From: Citrobacter braakii
GTDB taxonomy: Bacteria; Pseudomonadota; Gammaproteobacteria; Enterobacterales; Enterobacteriaceae
DNA: 64,000 nucleotides
Direction: 5' to 3'
NCBI RefSeq assembly: GCF_002075345.1
Contig: NZ_NAEW01000012.1
Coordinates: 51,691 to 115,690, forward strand
The notes beneath the pieces were generated by a model, which saw only the letters and a list, made by a program, of their open reading frames with translations, did no database searches and was not told where the DNA came from. Made by a program: the position numbers and the translations under genes. Position 1 is the first letter of the stretch; each line of letters starts with the position of its first letter. This document shows positions 8,729-17,493 of this stretch, piece by piece.

Positions 8729-9658
8729 ATGCGCGTGTCTACCCAACAATCCTATGTGTCTATGACGCAGAGTTTTAACGACCTTTCCAGCGATCTTTCC
8801 CACGTTGTCACGCAGATGGCGACAGGGAAAAGTATTCTGCTGCCGTCAGACGATCCTATCGCTGCGACACGAATCACCCAGCTTAACCGCCAGCAATCGG
8901 CTCTCGATCAGTATCAAACTAATATTGATTCCGCCTCGGCGGGGATGAGCCAACAGGAGTCTATTCTGGATGGCGTGAATAACGATCTGTTAGCGATTCG
9001 CGACGATCTGCTGGAGGCCGCCAACGGCACCAACACCGCCGAGTCGTTATCCAGCCTGGGGCAGGATATTCAGTCGATGACCGAAGCGATGGTCTCGGCG
9101 CTGAATTATCAGGATGAAGACGGTCACTATGTGTTTGGCGGGACGGTGAACGATCAACCGCCCATTGTCGCGGTTGATGAGGACGGTGACGGGGTGACCG
9201 ACAGTTATACCTATCAGGGTAACGACGACCATCGCCAGACCACGGTGTCCAATGGCGTTGAGGTTGATACCAATGTGGCGGTCAGCGATTTCTTCGGCGA
9301 TAGCCTCGACGTTCTGAACACTCTGACGTCGCTGTCGAAAGAGTTACAGGATCCGTCGGTTGACCCTGCCGATCCACAGGTGCAAAGCGATATTCAAAAT
9401 GCCATTGATACGGTGGATGTGGCCTCAGACGCGCTCAACGCTTCTATAGCCACCATTGGTGAAACGCAGAATACGATGAGCATGCTGAGCAGTGCTCAGA
9501 CGGATATCACTACCTCCAACGATCAGCTTATCAGTCAGTTGAGCGATCTGGATTATGGCCCAGCCTCCATTACCTTTACCGGTCTGGAAATGGCGATGGA
9601 AGCCACTTTAAAAACCTACTCCAAAGTGAGTGAGTTAAACCTTTTCAGTGTGATTTAA
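8729..9658 (+). CDS. lfgL: Hook-filament junction protein FlgL (LfgL)
   Basis: Second junction protein between hook and filament, flagellin-like. The 309-residue protein starts MRVSTQQSYVSMTQSFNDLS, has GKSILLPSDDPIAATRITQLNRQ, and ends with the flagellin-type helix LEMAMEATLKTYSKVSELNLFSVI. It follows lfgK by 17 bases with a CTGGAGGG ribosome site. Confidence 0.92.
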   Translation: MRVSTQQSYVSMTQSFNDLSSDLSHVVTQMATGKSILLPSDDPIAATRITQLNRQQSALDQYQTNIDSASAGMSQQESILDGVNNDLLAIRDDLLEAANGTNTAESLSSLGQDIQSMTEAMVSALNYQDEDGHYVFGGTVNDQPPIVAVDEDGDGVTDSYTYQGNDDHRQTTVSNGVEVDTNVAVSDFFGDSLDVLNTLTSLSKELQDPSVDPADPQVQSDIQNAIDTVDVASDALNASIATIGETQNTMSMLSSAQTDITTSNDQLISQLSDLDYGPASITFTGLEMAMEATLKTYSKVSELNLFSVI

Positions 9659-9683
9659 CAGTTAGCAGTAGCTCAGGAATAGT

Positions 9684-10685
9684 ATGCAGGTCGGTTTAAA
9701 TACAACATCACTCTCCGGTAGCGGAGCGCTTAATCCTTCTGTGCAGCAGCATACCGTTGCGCAGAATGCCCCTGTCCGTCAAAAGTTACCCGCAACGGCG
9801 AGTGATTACCCGGCCTCACCCCTTATTACTACCCGGCCTCAGCGCTACAGCGTGCAGCTTAACGATCAGCTCACCACGCTGCAGCAAGCTGACCACTACC
9901 TGGGTCAACTGGAGCAGCATTTGCTGGACTTTCGTCACGCTTCTCGCCGCGGCGGACAGGCGCTGCAGCAGAAGGGGGCTGAACTAACTCAGTGGCTGGA
10001 AAAACGGCCAGCATTGTCCGGTGATGCGGTCGACAGGCAGTTGCGTCCGGTTTTACAGGGTGAGGCACGCGTCACTTTTCACTCGCCTGAACTGGCGCAG
10101 ATGCTGCAAAAAAACGCGATAAGTTCACGCATGTTCAGTGTTTCTGACGGGCGGCAGACGCAGCACTCTGCGGTGGTGGTGGGCGAGGACCTGGATCCTG
10201 GTCAATACAAAATGATGATGAGCAACGCGCTGCGCCGTGTCGGTGTACAGGTGCACGATCAGCAGGGGGCGCTGAGCTTTTCCACGACGGAGAAGCAATG
10301 GCAGCAGATCCAACAAACCCTGAGCGTACGTGATGTTGACGCGAAGTCCTCGGCGTTTACTCTGCTAAAGACATTTGCCGATCCCTCTCGTTCAGATGAG
10401 CTTCTGCAACATATCGCGCAGGGCAGTTCCCGCACTCAGGATGGGTTACAGCAGGCGCTGGATGCGATTGGCGATCAGCGCGCGCAAATGGCCGCGCAGC
10501 AGGAGAAGGCCCGGCAGCTGATTGACGGTATGGCGCGTTTTCCACAGGCAGAAAGTGCGGTTAAAGCATCTGAATCACTGGGCGGGGTACTGGATCATGC
10601 TAATCACAACTATCAGGTTTTAGCCCAGGCGGTCAACGGACAAGCCCGGCTTTCCAGCCAGACTGTCCGTAGCTTATTAAGTTAA
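9684..10685 (+). CDS. lafW: Putative hook-associated protein LafW of the Flag-2 system
   Basis: The 333-residue protein has no counterpart in the primary flagellar system. Its place right after lfgL and before the lafZ/lafA region matches lafW of the Flag-2 locus described in E. coli 042, where it is called a putative hook-associated protein. I see no signal peptide or membrane segment; the sequence is Gln/Ala/Ser-rich with long predicted helices (LQKNAISSRMFSVSDGRQ, QAQMAAQQEKARQLIDGM). Its stop overlaps the stop of the convergent gene. Function is inferred from position only. Confidence 0.7.
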   Translation: MQVGLNTTSLSGSGALNPSVQQHTVAQNAPVRQKLPATASDYPASPLITTRPQRYSVQLNDQLTTLQQADHYLGQLEQHLLDFRHASRRGGQALQQKGAELTQWLEKRPALSGDAVDRQLRPVLQGEARVTFHSPELAQMLQKNAISSRMFSVSDGRQTQHSAVVVGEDLDPGQYKMMMSNALRRVGVQVHDQQGALSFSTTEKQWQQIQQTLSVRDVDAKSSAFTLLKTFADPSRSDELLQHIAQGSSRTQDGLQQALDAIGDQRAQMAAQQEKARQLIDGMARFPQAESAVKASESLGGVLDHANHNYQVLAQAVNGQARLSSQTVRSLLS

Positions 10686-11161
10686 TTCTGCTGACAAGAT
10701 GTTGTCGAAAAGGTAAATGCCGAGGGGTCTGTGATTAACAGGCCTCCTACATCCTGAGTGAAGAGCAAATTTTGCTGCGGGTTTAAATGAATCCACCACG
10801 TATGAAGGTTATGCTCAACAATAAAGGAACTGAAATTGGATAAGCGGAGATCGTTATTATCCGCTTTCGCATCGCTAAAATGAAGCTCACCTTGTTGAGA
10901 TGATTCTGTAGAACGATTAAGGCAAGTGGAGATCTCGAATACTGAAGGAACCTGGTTATTATGTTCCAAAGGGATGAGCGTAAGGGCCGTATCCTTGTGC
11001 TGTGGGCTCAGAATAAGTTGGTAATGTGCATTCCTTCCGGCGTTAAGATCATAATAGGCAATAACCGTGTGCTCAATGTGGGCATGGGCCAGAAAACTAA
11101 AAAATAGGGAGGAAATAGCCAGGATATAAAAAGCGTAATTATTTGCATTTTGGCATTTCAT
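10682..11161 (-). CDS. Small exported protein of unknown function, partner of LafZ
   Basis: A 159-residue protein with a signal peptide or N-terminal anchor (AFYILAISSLFFSFLAHAH), then a periplasmic domain with two Cys (ISTCLNRS and the C-terminal TTSCQQN) that could pair. Its start overlaps the end of lafZ by 23 bases, implying translational coupling. The arrangement of a membrane winged-helix regulator followed by a small periplasmic protein recalls ToxR/ToxS and TcpP/TcpH, but I see no direct similarity to ToxS or TcpH. I do not recognise the family. Confidence 0.6.
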   Translation of the reverse strand: MKCQNANNYAFYILAISSLFFSFLAHAHIEHTVIAYYDLNAGRNAHYQLILSPQHKDTALTLIPLEHNNQVPSVFEISTCLNRSTESSQQGELHFSDAKADNNDLRLSNFSSFIVEHNLHTWWIHLNPQQNLLFTQDVGGLLITDPSAFTFSTTSCQQN

Positions 11162-12089
11162 TTAACATTTTCTCCACTTCTTTAATTAAAATACCATTCA
11201 TTTCGTTATCTTTATTTAGCCAGTTATCAAAGCTTAGTGCTAACTGCCAGCTATCATTGCATTGATTGCTCATCACAATATCAAGTGCGAGTTTGTTCAA
11301 CGAGACCCGATAATAAAGGGTCATTGAGGCGCTATGCACGACCAACAGTTGATTGATTTGCTCTATACCAGGAAGAATATGTTTTGAAACAAGCGATAAC
11401 GATTTCTTATTCTCACCTGGATCGTAAAGTTGATAGACCGTAATACGGTTGGCATTTTCAAGCGTTTCTTTAACCAGTTGTGGAGTTTCTTCCGTTTTAG
11501 TGGCTGATGGCGCTTTAAAATAAGAGATCAGTGCAAACAGCGACAGAGCGACAACGATAACGGGCAAGGTAATCAGAACAGCCCGATAAGGATGATGTTT
11601 GGTTGCCAGTTTTTTCTTGCTGGCTTCATGTAATGAACTGTTATTTAAAGTTATTTTTTCTGTTGTTGTTGATGGCAGTTGCTCCTCAGACGCGAGGGTT
11701 TCAACTACCTCAGCATTCTCTTCGGTTACCTCACTGGCGCTGTCATCAACCTTATTTTCATTAGGAGCAATGATTTCAGTTAGATAGAGTTTATTAAACA
11801 AATACCCTTTTTTTGGTATGGTTTTTATAATTTCTTGTTGTTTACCATCATCATCAATAGCGACGCGCAGGGCGTGAACGGCTGTCGGCAAACTATTTCC
11901 ACCGACGATGCGATTCTTCCAGACAGCGGTCATTAAAAATGAACGAGATAAAACAACATCGGCATTTTTAGCTAATGTCTCTAACAGAATAAAATGGTAT
12001 TCGCCCAGGCGACGTATCTCACCTGTTTCACAGTGGATTAGCGCATTAAGCGAAGAGTCCATCCGCCAATTGTTGACTACAATACTCAT
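11139..12089 (-). CDS. lafZ: LafZ, membrane-anchored winged-helix transcription regulator
   Basis: The 316-residue protein has an OmpR/CadC/ToxR-type DNA-binding domain at residues about 5-103 (recognition part SLPTAVHALRVAIDD, wing IIKTIPKKGYLF), an acidic Ser/Thr/Glu linker, one transmembrane helix at about 169-191 and a periplasmic C-terminal domain of about 120 residues. Position beside the flagellin gene matches lafZ of Flag-2, annotated elsewhere as a transmembrane regulator. It is divergent from lafA across a 555-base AT-rich gap containing an 8-bp perfect inverted repeat. The signal sensed is unknown. Confidence 0.78.
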   Translation of the reverse strand: MSIVVNNWRMDSSLNALIHCETGEIRRLGEYHFILLETLAKNADVVLSRSFLMTAVWKNRIVGGNSLPTAVHALRVAIDDDGKQQEIIKTIPKKGYLFNKLYLTEIIAPNENKVDDSASEVTEENAEVVETLASEEQLPSTTTEKITLNNSSLHEASKKKLATKHHPYRAVLITLPVIVVALSLFALISYFKAPSATKTEETPQLVKETLENANRITVYQLYDPGENKKSLSLVSKHILPGIEQINQLLVVHSASMTLYYRVSLNKLALDIVMSNQCNDSWQLALSFDNWLNKDNEMNGILIKEVEKMLNEMPKCK

Positions 12090-12406
12090 GGTTTATTATA
12101 CCCGCGCAAGATTTTTATATCCCTGGTGCCACACCGTTAAAAATCAGTGCATTAAAATTCTGGAGAAATTGAGATGTCTTCTGCCTGAGAAACAGCAGGT
12201 AAATCGGTATTGAGTGTTTTTTATGCTGTGCAAAAGAGGATTGGAAATGTAGCGAAAGTGTCTGAGACTCACAATATAAAAATACAGGGCATTTGCAACC
12301 AAATGTAAAATAAAGTTATAACCAGTCGCTTTAAAACATTTTAATCTAAGTATAATCTTATCTTTATCATAAGGTTAACATATCAGATGTGTAATCGAAC
12401 AGGTCT

Positions 12407-12426
12407 TTATTAGATATTTCTAATAA
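12407..12426. promoter_or_regulatory. Perfect inverted repeat, candidate operator for LafZ
   Basis: TTATTAGA and TCTAATAA form 8-bp perfect arms around a 4-base centre. It lies between the divergent lafZ and lafA genes, without a T-run, so an operator is likelier than a terminator. Assignment to LafZ is inference. Confidence 0.4.
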
Positions 12427-12506
12427 TCTTTTAATTAAATCTTGATTGAGATCTTCCTTATGCGTTGAGTGTTTGGATGCGGAGCACGGAAAGCTAAAAT
12501 AGAGGT

Positions 12507-12525
12507 GAGAGACGTTTTATCTCTC
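12507..12525 (+). other. Stem-loop upstream of the flagellin start
   Basis: GAGAGA and TCTCTC make a 6-bp stem with a 7-base loop about 120 bases before lafA. It has no T-run. It could be part of a 5' leader if transcription starts upstream, but the start site is not known. Confidence 0.3.
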
Positions 12526-12571
12526 GCGTTAACGATGTTGTGCAAGGCGTAAAAATTTTTTCTGCAGCGCT

Positions 12572-12599
12572 TTAAGTTTTCCGAAGGGGTGGTCGTTTT
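12572..12599 (+). promoter_or_regulatory. Weak candidate sigma-28 (LafS) promoter of lafA
   Basis: TTAAGTTT matches 7 of 8 positions of the sigma-28 -35 block (TAAAGTTT). The -10 region 11-12 bases later (GTCGTTTT) matches GCCGATAA at only about half the positions. The location, about 46 bases before the start codon, is suitable. LafS may use a slightly different -10. Confidence 0.3.
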
Positions 12600-12644
12600 T
12601 ACAGAGTATCGAAACGAAAACGATTATTCCCAAGGAGCAGTACC

Positions 12645-13553
12645 ATGTTATCGATTAATACTAATACCGCATCAATGTCCGCTGTTAACGCTATCAACAA
12701 AAGCAGCGCATCACTGTCTACTTCTATGGAACGTCTGGCGACAGGTAACCGTATTAACTCTTCTGCAGATGATGCTGCGGGCAAACAGATTGCCAGCCGT
12801 CTGACTGCGCAGTCCAGCGGTATGGGCGTTGCGCTGAGTAACATTCAGGACGCGACTGCGATGCTGCAGACTGCAGACAGCATGTTTGACGAAATGACCG
12901 ACGTACTGGGCCGTATGAAAGACCTGTCCACTCAGGCAGCGAACGGAACCTACAACGACGAAGATTTGCAGGCGATGCAGGACGAATACGACGAACTGGG
13001 TCAGCAGATGTCCGATATGCTGCAGAACACCACTTACGGCGGCACCAACCTGTTCGGTGTTTCCGGTACCAGCAACACCGGCAAAGACGGTCTGTTCCAG
13101 GGGGCGGTAACCTTCCAGGTTGGTGCTGAATCTTCTGACACCATGACCGTTGATATCTCCAGCCAACTGGGCGATCTGGTTAATGCGCTGGATGATGTTA
13201 GCAAATCGTTCTCTGCTGACCAGACTGCGGGTAGCACGGGCATTTCCGGTGGTACTGAGCTGACCGCTTCTGGTTCTGCAAACCAGATGATCACCACTAT
13301 CCAGACTGCAATGGACGACGTGTCTAAGATCCAGTCCAAACTGGGTGCATCTATCAACCGTCTGAACGATACCGCAGCTAACCTGACCAGCATGCAGGAC
13401 AACACTGAAGTGGCGATCGGTAACATTATGGATACCGACTACGCGACGGAAGCGTCCAACATGACCCAGCAACAGGTGCTGATGCAAACCGGCATCACCA
13501 TGCTGAAGCAGTCCAACAGCATGTCCAGCATGGTTTCCAGCCTGCTGCAGTAA
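12645..13553 (+). CDS. lafA: Lateral-type flagellin LafA
   Basis: Filament subunit. The 302-residue protein has the conserved flagellin N-terminal D0/D1 (MLSINTNTASMSAVNAINKS, then SMERLATGNRINSSADDAAG) and C-terminal D1/D0 (LGASINRLNDTAANLTSMQ, ending MLKQSNSMSSMVSSLLQ). The variable middle is short, as in lateral flagellins of about 280-310 residues and unlike the roughly 500-residue FliC of enteric bacteria. AAGGAG lies 8 bases upstream and a strong terminator follows, so it is transcribed alone. Confidence 0.94.
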   Translation: MLSINTNTASMSAVNAINKSSASLSTSMERLATGNRINSSADDAAGKQIASRLTAQSSGMGVALSNIQDATAMLQTADSMFDEMTDVLGRMKDLSTQAANGTYNDEDLQAMQDEYDELGQQMSDMLQNTTYGGTNLFGVSGTSNTGKDGLFQGAVTFQVGAESSDTMTVDISSQLGDLVNALDDVSKSFSADQTAGSTGISGGTELTASGSANQMITTIQTAMDDVSKIQSKLGASINRLNDTAANLTSMQDNTEVAIGNIMDTDYATEASNMTQQQVLMQTGITMLKQSNSMSSMVSSLLQ

Positions 13554-13575
13554 TTCCTGACTTAACGTCATTTCC

Positions 13576-13605
13576 AACACCGCCACCCGGCGGTGTTGTG
13601 CTTTC
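13576..13605 (+). terminator. Rho-independent terminator of lafA
   Basis: AACACCGCC and GGCGGTGTT form a 9-bp stem with a 4-base loop, followed by GTGCTTTC. It lies 23 bases after the lafA stop. Confidence 0.8.
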
Positions 13606-13698
13606 AGCGACCTGGCTTTTACCTGGAAACCTTCCTGGGGAAGGGAAAATTCATTTCCGCTACTAAGTTAACTCACTGAATTTTAATTATAAAAATTA

Positions 13699-13716
13699 TT
13701 GGCATGTATTTTGCTT
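13699..13716 (+). promoter_or_regulatory. Sigma-54 promoter of the lafBCDEFSTU operon
   Basis: TTGGCATGTATTTTGCTT has exact GG-N10-GC spacing and strongly resembles the site before lfgB. It lies 34 bases before the lafB start. This places the cap, chaperone, sigma-28 and stator genes under the same sigma-54/LafK class as the rod-hook operon. Confidence 0.75.
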
Positions 13717-13749
13717 TTACATAAATAACGTTGCACGGAGTCATTGATC

Positions 13750-15075
13750 ATGAGCTATACGAGTCCGATCCAAAAATTAGCACAACAATTTGCCTACGCC
13801 GATATTGCCACCCAGGCGACGAATTTGCAGAACGAGCAGGCAGAACTGGACGCAGAGAGTAGCGGTCTGGACTCGCTAAGTACCGCGCTGACTGATTTTC
13901 AGACGGCAATCGATGCGCTGAACAGCGACACCGACGGCCCACTGACGTTTTCCGCCACCACAAATAATGAGTCGAATACGGTGTCGGCAAACTCGCAGGC
14001 ACAGGCGGGGACCTACTCATTTTATGTTTCGCAGTTAGCACAGGGGCAACAAACCACGTTCAGCATGAGCGACGATACTTACGCCGCGACGGGTTCATTT
14101 GAGATAACCATGGATGACGGCACAACCATGGATATTGACCTGTCTACGGTCGATGAGGATGGCGATAACTGTGTTGATGCCAGTGAACTGGTTGATGCGA
14201 TTAATAACTCGGACGATAACCCAGGCGTGTCGGCGGCATTGGTTAAGACCGACGGCACGACCACCATCATGCTGACCTCTGATACCACCGGTGAGCAAAG
14301 CGGTTTTTCGGTGAGCGTTTCGGGTAACACCGATCTGGCTACGGCGGAATCCTCCAGTGAACAACAGATAACGCAAGCGCAGGACGCCATTATTCACCTC
14401 GGTAACGAGGATGGCCCTGCGATCACCAGCAGCACCAATACCTTCGACGATGTGATCCCCGGCGTGACGATGACTTTTTCTGAGGTTAGCGATCCTGATG
14501 ATCCTAACGATGTGACCACTTTTACCGTCGCGGAAGACTCCAGCGGATCGCAGGCCAAAGTACAGACCTTTGTTGATGCCTACAACACCTTGGTCGACAC
14601 CATCGATTCACTGACCAGCTATGGCGATGACGACACGGCGTCCGGGGTTTTTGCGGGAGACGCCGGGATGAATTCGCTGGCAAATCAGATGGATGATATT
14701 GCTCACGCGTCTTACGGTGGCGTGTCGATTGTTGATTATGGCATCACGCTGGATTCCGACGGTCACTTACAAATTGACTCCACTCAGTTCAGCGAAGCAA
14801 TGGAAGAAAACCCGGACGGTTTGACCGCTATTTTTGTCGGGGAGGACAGCATGGTCGCGCAGATGGACGACCTGATGGAAAGCTATCTGGATTCCAGCAA
14901 CGGCATCATCGCCCTGCGCCAGGAAAACATTGATGACCAGCAGAGCAAAATTCAGGACGAAAGCGATCAGCTGACTGAAACCTATAACACCAACTACGAG
15001 CGCTATGTGGAAGAGTACACCAATACGCTGGTGGAAACGTACACCATGAAAATGAGTATGGCCGCGTTTATGTAA
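13750..15075 (+). CDS. lafB: Flagellar filament cap FliD (LafB)
   Basis: Cap at the filament tip that folds flagellin into place. The 441-residue protein opens MSYTSPIQKLAQQFAYADIA, has a coiled D0-type helix (NLQNEQAELDAESSGLDSLSTAL), a beta-rich acidic middle and the FliD C-terminal region (LVDTIDSLTSYGDDDTASGVFAGDAGMNSL; ALRQENIDDQQSKIQDESDQL). GGAG sits 9 bases before ATG 13750; an in-frame TTG at 13744 is too close to it. First gene behind a sigma-54 promoter. Confidence 0.9.
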   Translation: MSYTSPIQKLAQQFAYADIATQATNLQNEQAELDAESSGLDSLSTALTDFQTAIDALNSDTDGPLTFSATTNNESNTVSANSQAQAGTYSFYVSQLAQGQQTTFSMSDDTYAATGSFEITMDDGTTMDIDLSTVDEDGDNCVDASELVDAINNSDDNPGVSAALVKTDGTTTIMLTSDTTGEQSGFSVSVSGNTDLATAESSSEQQITQAQDAIIHLGNEDGPAITSSTNTFDDVIPGVTMTFSEVSDPDDPNDVTTFTVAEDSSGSQAKVQTFVDAYNTLVDTIDSLTSYGDDDTASGVFAGDAGMNSLANQMDDIAHASYGGVSIVDYGITLDSDGHLQIDSTQFSEAMEENPDGLTAIFVGEDSMVAQMDDLMESYLDSSNGIIALRQENIDDQQSKIQDESDQLTETYNTNYERYVEEYTNTLVETYTMKMSMAAFM

Positions 15076-15108
15076 CCGGCTGATTTAAGAGAAGGATTGA
15101 GAATCAAC

Positions 15109-15501
15109 ATGTACGACACGCAGGATGGTTATTCGCAATACAAAGAGATGGATCTTGCTGCGCGTACCGCAGCAGCATCGCCATTAGAGCTGGTGCTGGT
15201 GCTGTTTTCGGGGCTGATGGACGAGCTGGAACGCGCCAAAAGCCACATTGAGAACAAACGCTATGAGCGCAAGGCGCAAAGCATCAACAAATGCATCGAT
15301 ATTCTCAACGCCTTAACCAGCTCGCTGGAGTTTGAAACGGGCGGCGAGTTGGTGGTGAATTTGTCCCGGCTGTATGACCACTGCGTCTACCGCCTGTATG
15401 AAGCCAGCGGCGAATTGTCGCTGGAAAAAATTGATGAAGTGATCCTCATCCTGACCAATCTACGCACAGGCTGGGAAGGTCTGTCGGCAAAGCTGGGATA
15501 A
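15109..15501 (+). CDS. lafC: Flagellin export chaperone FliS (LafC)
   Basis: Cytoplasmic chaperone that keeps flagellin unpolymerised before export. The 130-residue helical protein starts MYDTQDGYSQYKEMDLAARTAAASPLELVLVLFSGLMDELERAK, the classical FliS N terminus. An in-frame TTG at 15097 touches the ribosome site directly, so ATG 15109 is preferred. Four bases separate it from lafD. Confidence 0.9.
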   Translation: MYDTQDGYSQYKEMDLAARTAAASPLELVLVLFSGLMDELERAKSHIENKRYERKAQSINKCIDILNALTSSLEFETGGELVVNLSRLYDHCVYRLYEASGELSLEKIDEVILILTNLRTGWEGLSAKLG

Positions 15502-15505
15502 GACG

Positions 15506-15823
15506 ATGGAAAGAGAGCGTCAGCAACAGCAGCTTTATGCCCTGGTAAAAGAGATGAACGAGGCGCTGGATCGAAAGCGTTGGCGCCGATTACCCGGCCT
15601 GCATCAGCAGGTGATGCGCGTTTTTCATGACTATGCCGCCTGGGAAACCGATGCCACCGCGTTGCGAGAGGTCAAAGACATCCTGCATGCGGCGTTTGAG
15701 GTGCTGATTGCCCGACGAACACAGCGTGCGGAAGAACTCAAAGCGCGCATGGATCAACATCAGCAAAACCAGGAAGGAATGTTGGCGTACTCAATGGTTA
15801 ATTTAATTTCGGAGAAGGCATGA
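15506..15823 (+). CDS. lafD: FliT-like flagellar chaperone LafD
   Basis: A 105-residue, highly charged helical protein between the FliS and FliK homologues, the position of lafD in lateral systems and of fliT in primary systems. It lacks signal peptide and membrane segments (QQQLYALVKEMNEALDRKRWRRLPGLHQQVMRVFHDY). Its stop overlaps the lafE start (ATGA). Role as a cap or export chaperone is inferred from position and fold type. Confidence 0.7.
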   Translation: MERERQQQQLYALVKEMNEALDRKRWRRLPGLHQQVMRVFHDYAAWETDATALREVKDILHAAFEVLIARRTQRAEELKARMDQHQQNQEGMLAYSMVNLISEKA

Positions 15824-16995
15824 ATCCTGTATTACTGGCCTCGGCCAGTGCGTTGGCAGAGGCCACACCGGAAAAAGCGGCTATTTCGGCCCCAACAACG
15901 TCAACGAGCGGCAGCACGTTTTCTTTACCGCAGGCCGGGCTTAACGCGGTGGCTGAACGTTTGATCGGCGCAAAAATAAACCAACAGCAGGCGTCGTTGC
16001 CTGAGCATCAACGCGATGATGCAGATCCTGCGGCCATGCAAGCATTGCTGGCGATGTTACTGGCGCAACCGGCACAGCCGTTAACGCCTGCGGCGGCGCA
16101 GAAGCAGCCTGACGGTGAGATGCTGAAAATGCTGACGCAGGCGCAAACTACGGGGGCGGGGTCTGCGCTTTTGCGCCAACTGGCGAGCGCGATGGCCGGG
16201 CAAGGAAAACAATCCATGCCGTCGGCTGAGCAGCACGCCACGGATTTATCGTCACTGTCGCCAAAGCTGCAAACGTTACTGGCATCGATCACCGAGAATT
16301 TGCCCCAGGCAACCCCGGATCAGCAGGCCAAACTGGCGACATTCTCCGCCCAGGATCTGCGCGCGATCGCGCCTGAACCTGTCTCGCTTTCGACCTCACA
16401 GCAAATTTCCGCCCGGGTGAAGTCAGCGGATCACGCCGTTCCTCGCCCGATGGCGGTGAGAAAAACGGATAGCGTAACGGTTAACCCATCGCTTGCGTCG
16501 CAAAGTTTGCTCAATACGGCGGCGCAGGGAAATCAGCCGGTAAATGCCCTGAGCGACCACAACGTGGTGTCGACGCAAGTTTCCGCGCCTACCACGCTGT
16601 CAACAGAGGAGCTCGGCGAGAAGCTCACCGCGCTGCTCAAAGACAGAATTCAGTTCCAGTTGGGTCAGCAACAGCAGGTGTCGACCATTCGTCTAGACCC
16701 GCCATCGCTGGGCAAACTGGAAATTGCCGTGCAGCTGGACGCAGGAAAGCTGATGGTGCACATCGGCGCAAATCAGAGCGATGTCTGCCGCTCGTTGCAG
16801 CAATTTAGCGAGAACTTACGCCAGCACCTCACGGCGCAGAACTTCATGGAAGTGAATGTTCAGGTCTCTTCCGAGGGACAATCGCAACAGCAACAACAGC
16901 AGTCAGGTCATCAACAGGACGAGGTGACGTCGGCGCTAACGCTTAACGACGAACCTCAATTTCAACAGAACGAATCCGTTCTGATCAAAGTGTAA
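15820..16995 (+). CDS. lafE: Hook-length control protein FliK (LafE)
   Basis: Secreted ruler that sets hook length and switches export specificity. The 391-residue protein has a long Ala/Gln/Pro-rich N-terminal ruler part and the conserved C-terminal Flg_hook domain at about residues 275-350 (FQLGQQQQVSTIRLDPPSLG, then KLEIAVQLDAGKLMVHI). A poly-Gln run follows that domain. Overlaps lafD by 4 bases. Confidence 0.88.
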   Translation: MNPVLLASASALAEATPEKAAISAPTTSTSGSTFSLPQAGLNAVAERLIGAKINQQQASLPEHQRDDADPAAMQALLAMLLAQPAQPLTPAAAQKQPDGEMLKMLTQAQTTGAGSALLRQLASAMAGQGKQSMPSAEQHATDLSSLSPKLQTLLASITENLPQATPDQQAKLATFSAQDLRAIAPEPVSLSTSQQISARVKSADHAVPRPMAVRKTDSVTVNPSLASQSLLNTAAQGNQPVNALSDHNVVSTQVSAPTTLSTEELGEKLTALLKDRIQFQLGQQQQVSTIRLDPPSLGKLEIAVQLDAGKLMVHIGANQSDVCRSLQQFSENLRQHLTAQNFMEVNVQVSSEGQSQQQQQQSGHQQDEVTSALTLNDEPQFQQNESVLIKV

Positions 16996-17002
16996 AAGCA
17001 AG

Positions 17003-17473
17003 ATGAAGAAAATTGTTATTGCGTGTGTGATCAGCTCTGTCGTTGCTCTGGGTATTGCTGGTGGGGCTGGATGGGGTATTTATCATTTTATGAATAAAGG
17101 TGCGACAGCTAAGGCAGCAAAACCCGCTGAGATACCCGAAGAAAATCAGGATGAGAGCAGCAGCATATTTGTCTCTCTGCCGGAAACGGTGGTTACGCTT
17201 CATGATAGTGAAGGGACAGACCGATACATGGTGGCAGAGCTGGTAATGGTCGTTGATTCAGAGAAAGACGCTGAAAAAATTAAGAAAGACGAACCGCTCT
17301 ATCAAAGTATTACGGTAGATGAACTCTCGAATATGAAATATGAAGAGATTCGGGCGCTGAAGATCTCCGATATCAGAAAGAAAGTTTTTGAAAATCTGAA
17401 AATTGAATTAGCGAAACGCAAAATGGCGACACCGTATAAGGACATATTGGTGAAAAAAGTCGTGTTTCAATAA
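17003..17473 (+). CDS. lafF: Flagellar basal-body-associated FliL protein (LafF)
   Basis: Inner-membrane protein that supports the stator. The 156-residue protein has an N-terminal transmembrane helix (IVIACVISSVVALGIAGGAGWGIYHF) and the FliL periplasmic domain with FVSLPETVVTLHDSEGTDRY and the C-terminal LAKRKMATPYKDILVKKVVFQ. Seven bases after lafE; lafS follows 20 bases later. Confidence 0.88.
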   Translation: MKKIVIACVISSVVALGIAGGAGWGIYHFMNKGATAKAAKPAEIPEENQDESSSIFVSLPETVVTLHDSEGTDRYMVAELVMVVDSEKDAEKIKKDEPLYQSITVDELSNMKYEEIRALKISDIRKKVFENLKIELAKRKMATPYKDILVKKVVFQ

Positions 17474-17493
17474 GCGACAAGCCAGGAAATAAC

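Larger units (their letters stand above)
12090..12644. other. AT-rich lafZ-lafA divergent intergenic region
   Basis: No gene is visible in this 555-base stretch. It holds an 8-bp inverted repeat at 12407-12426, a short hairpin in the likely lafA leader at 12507-12525, a weak sigma-28-like site at 12572-12599 and the lafA ribosome site (AAGGAG). Confidence 0.6.
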
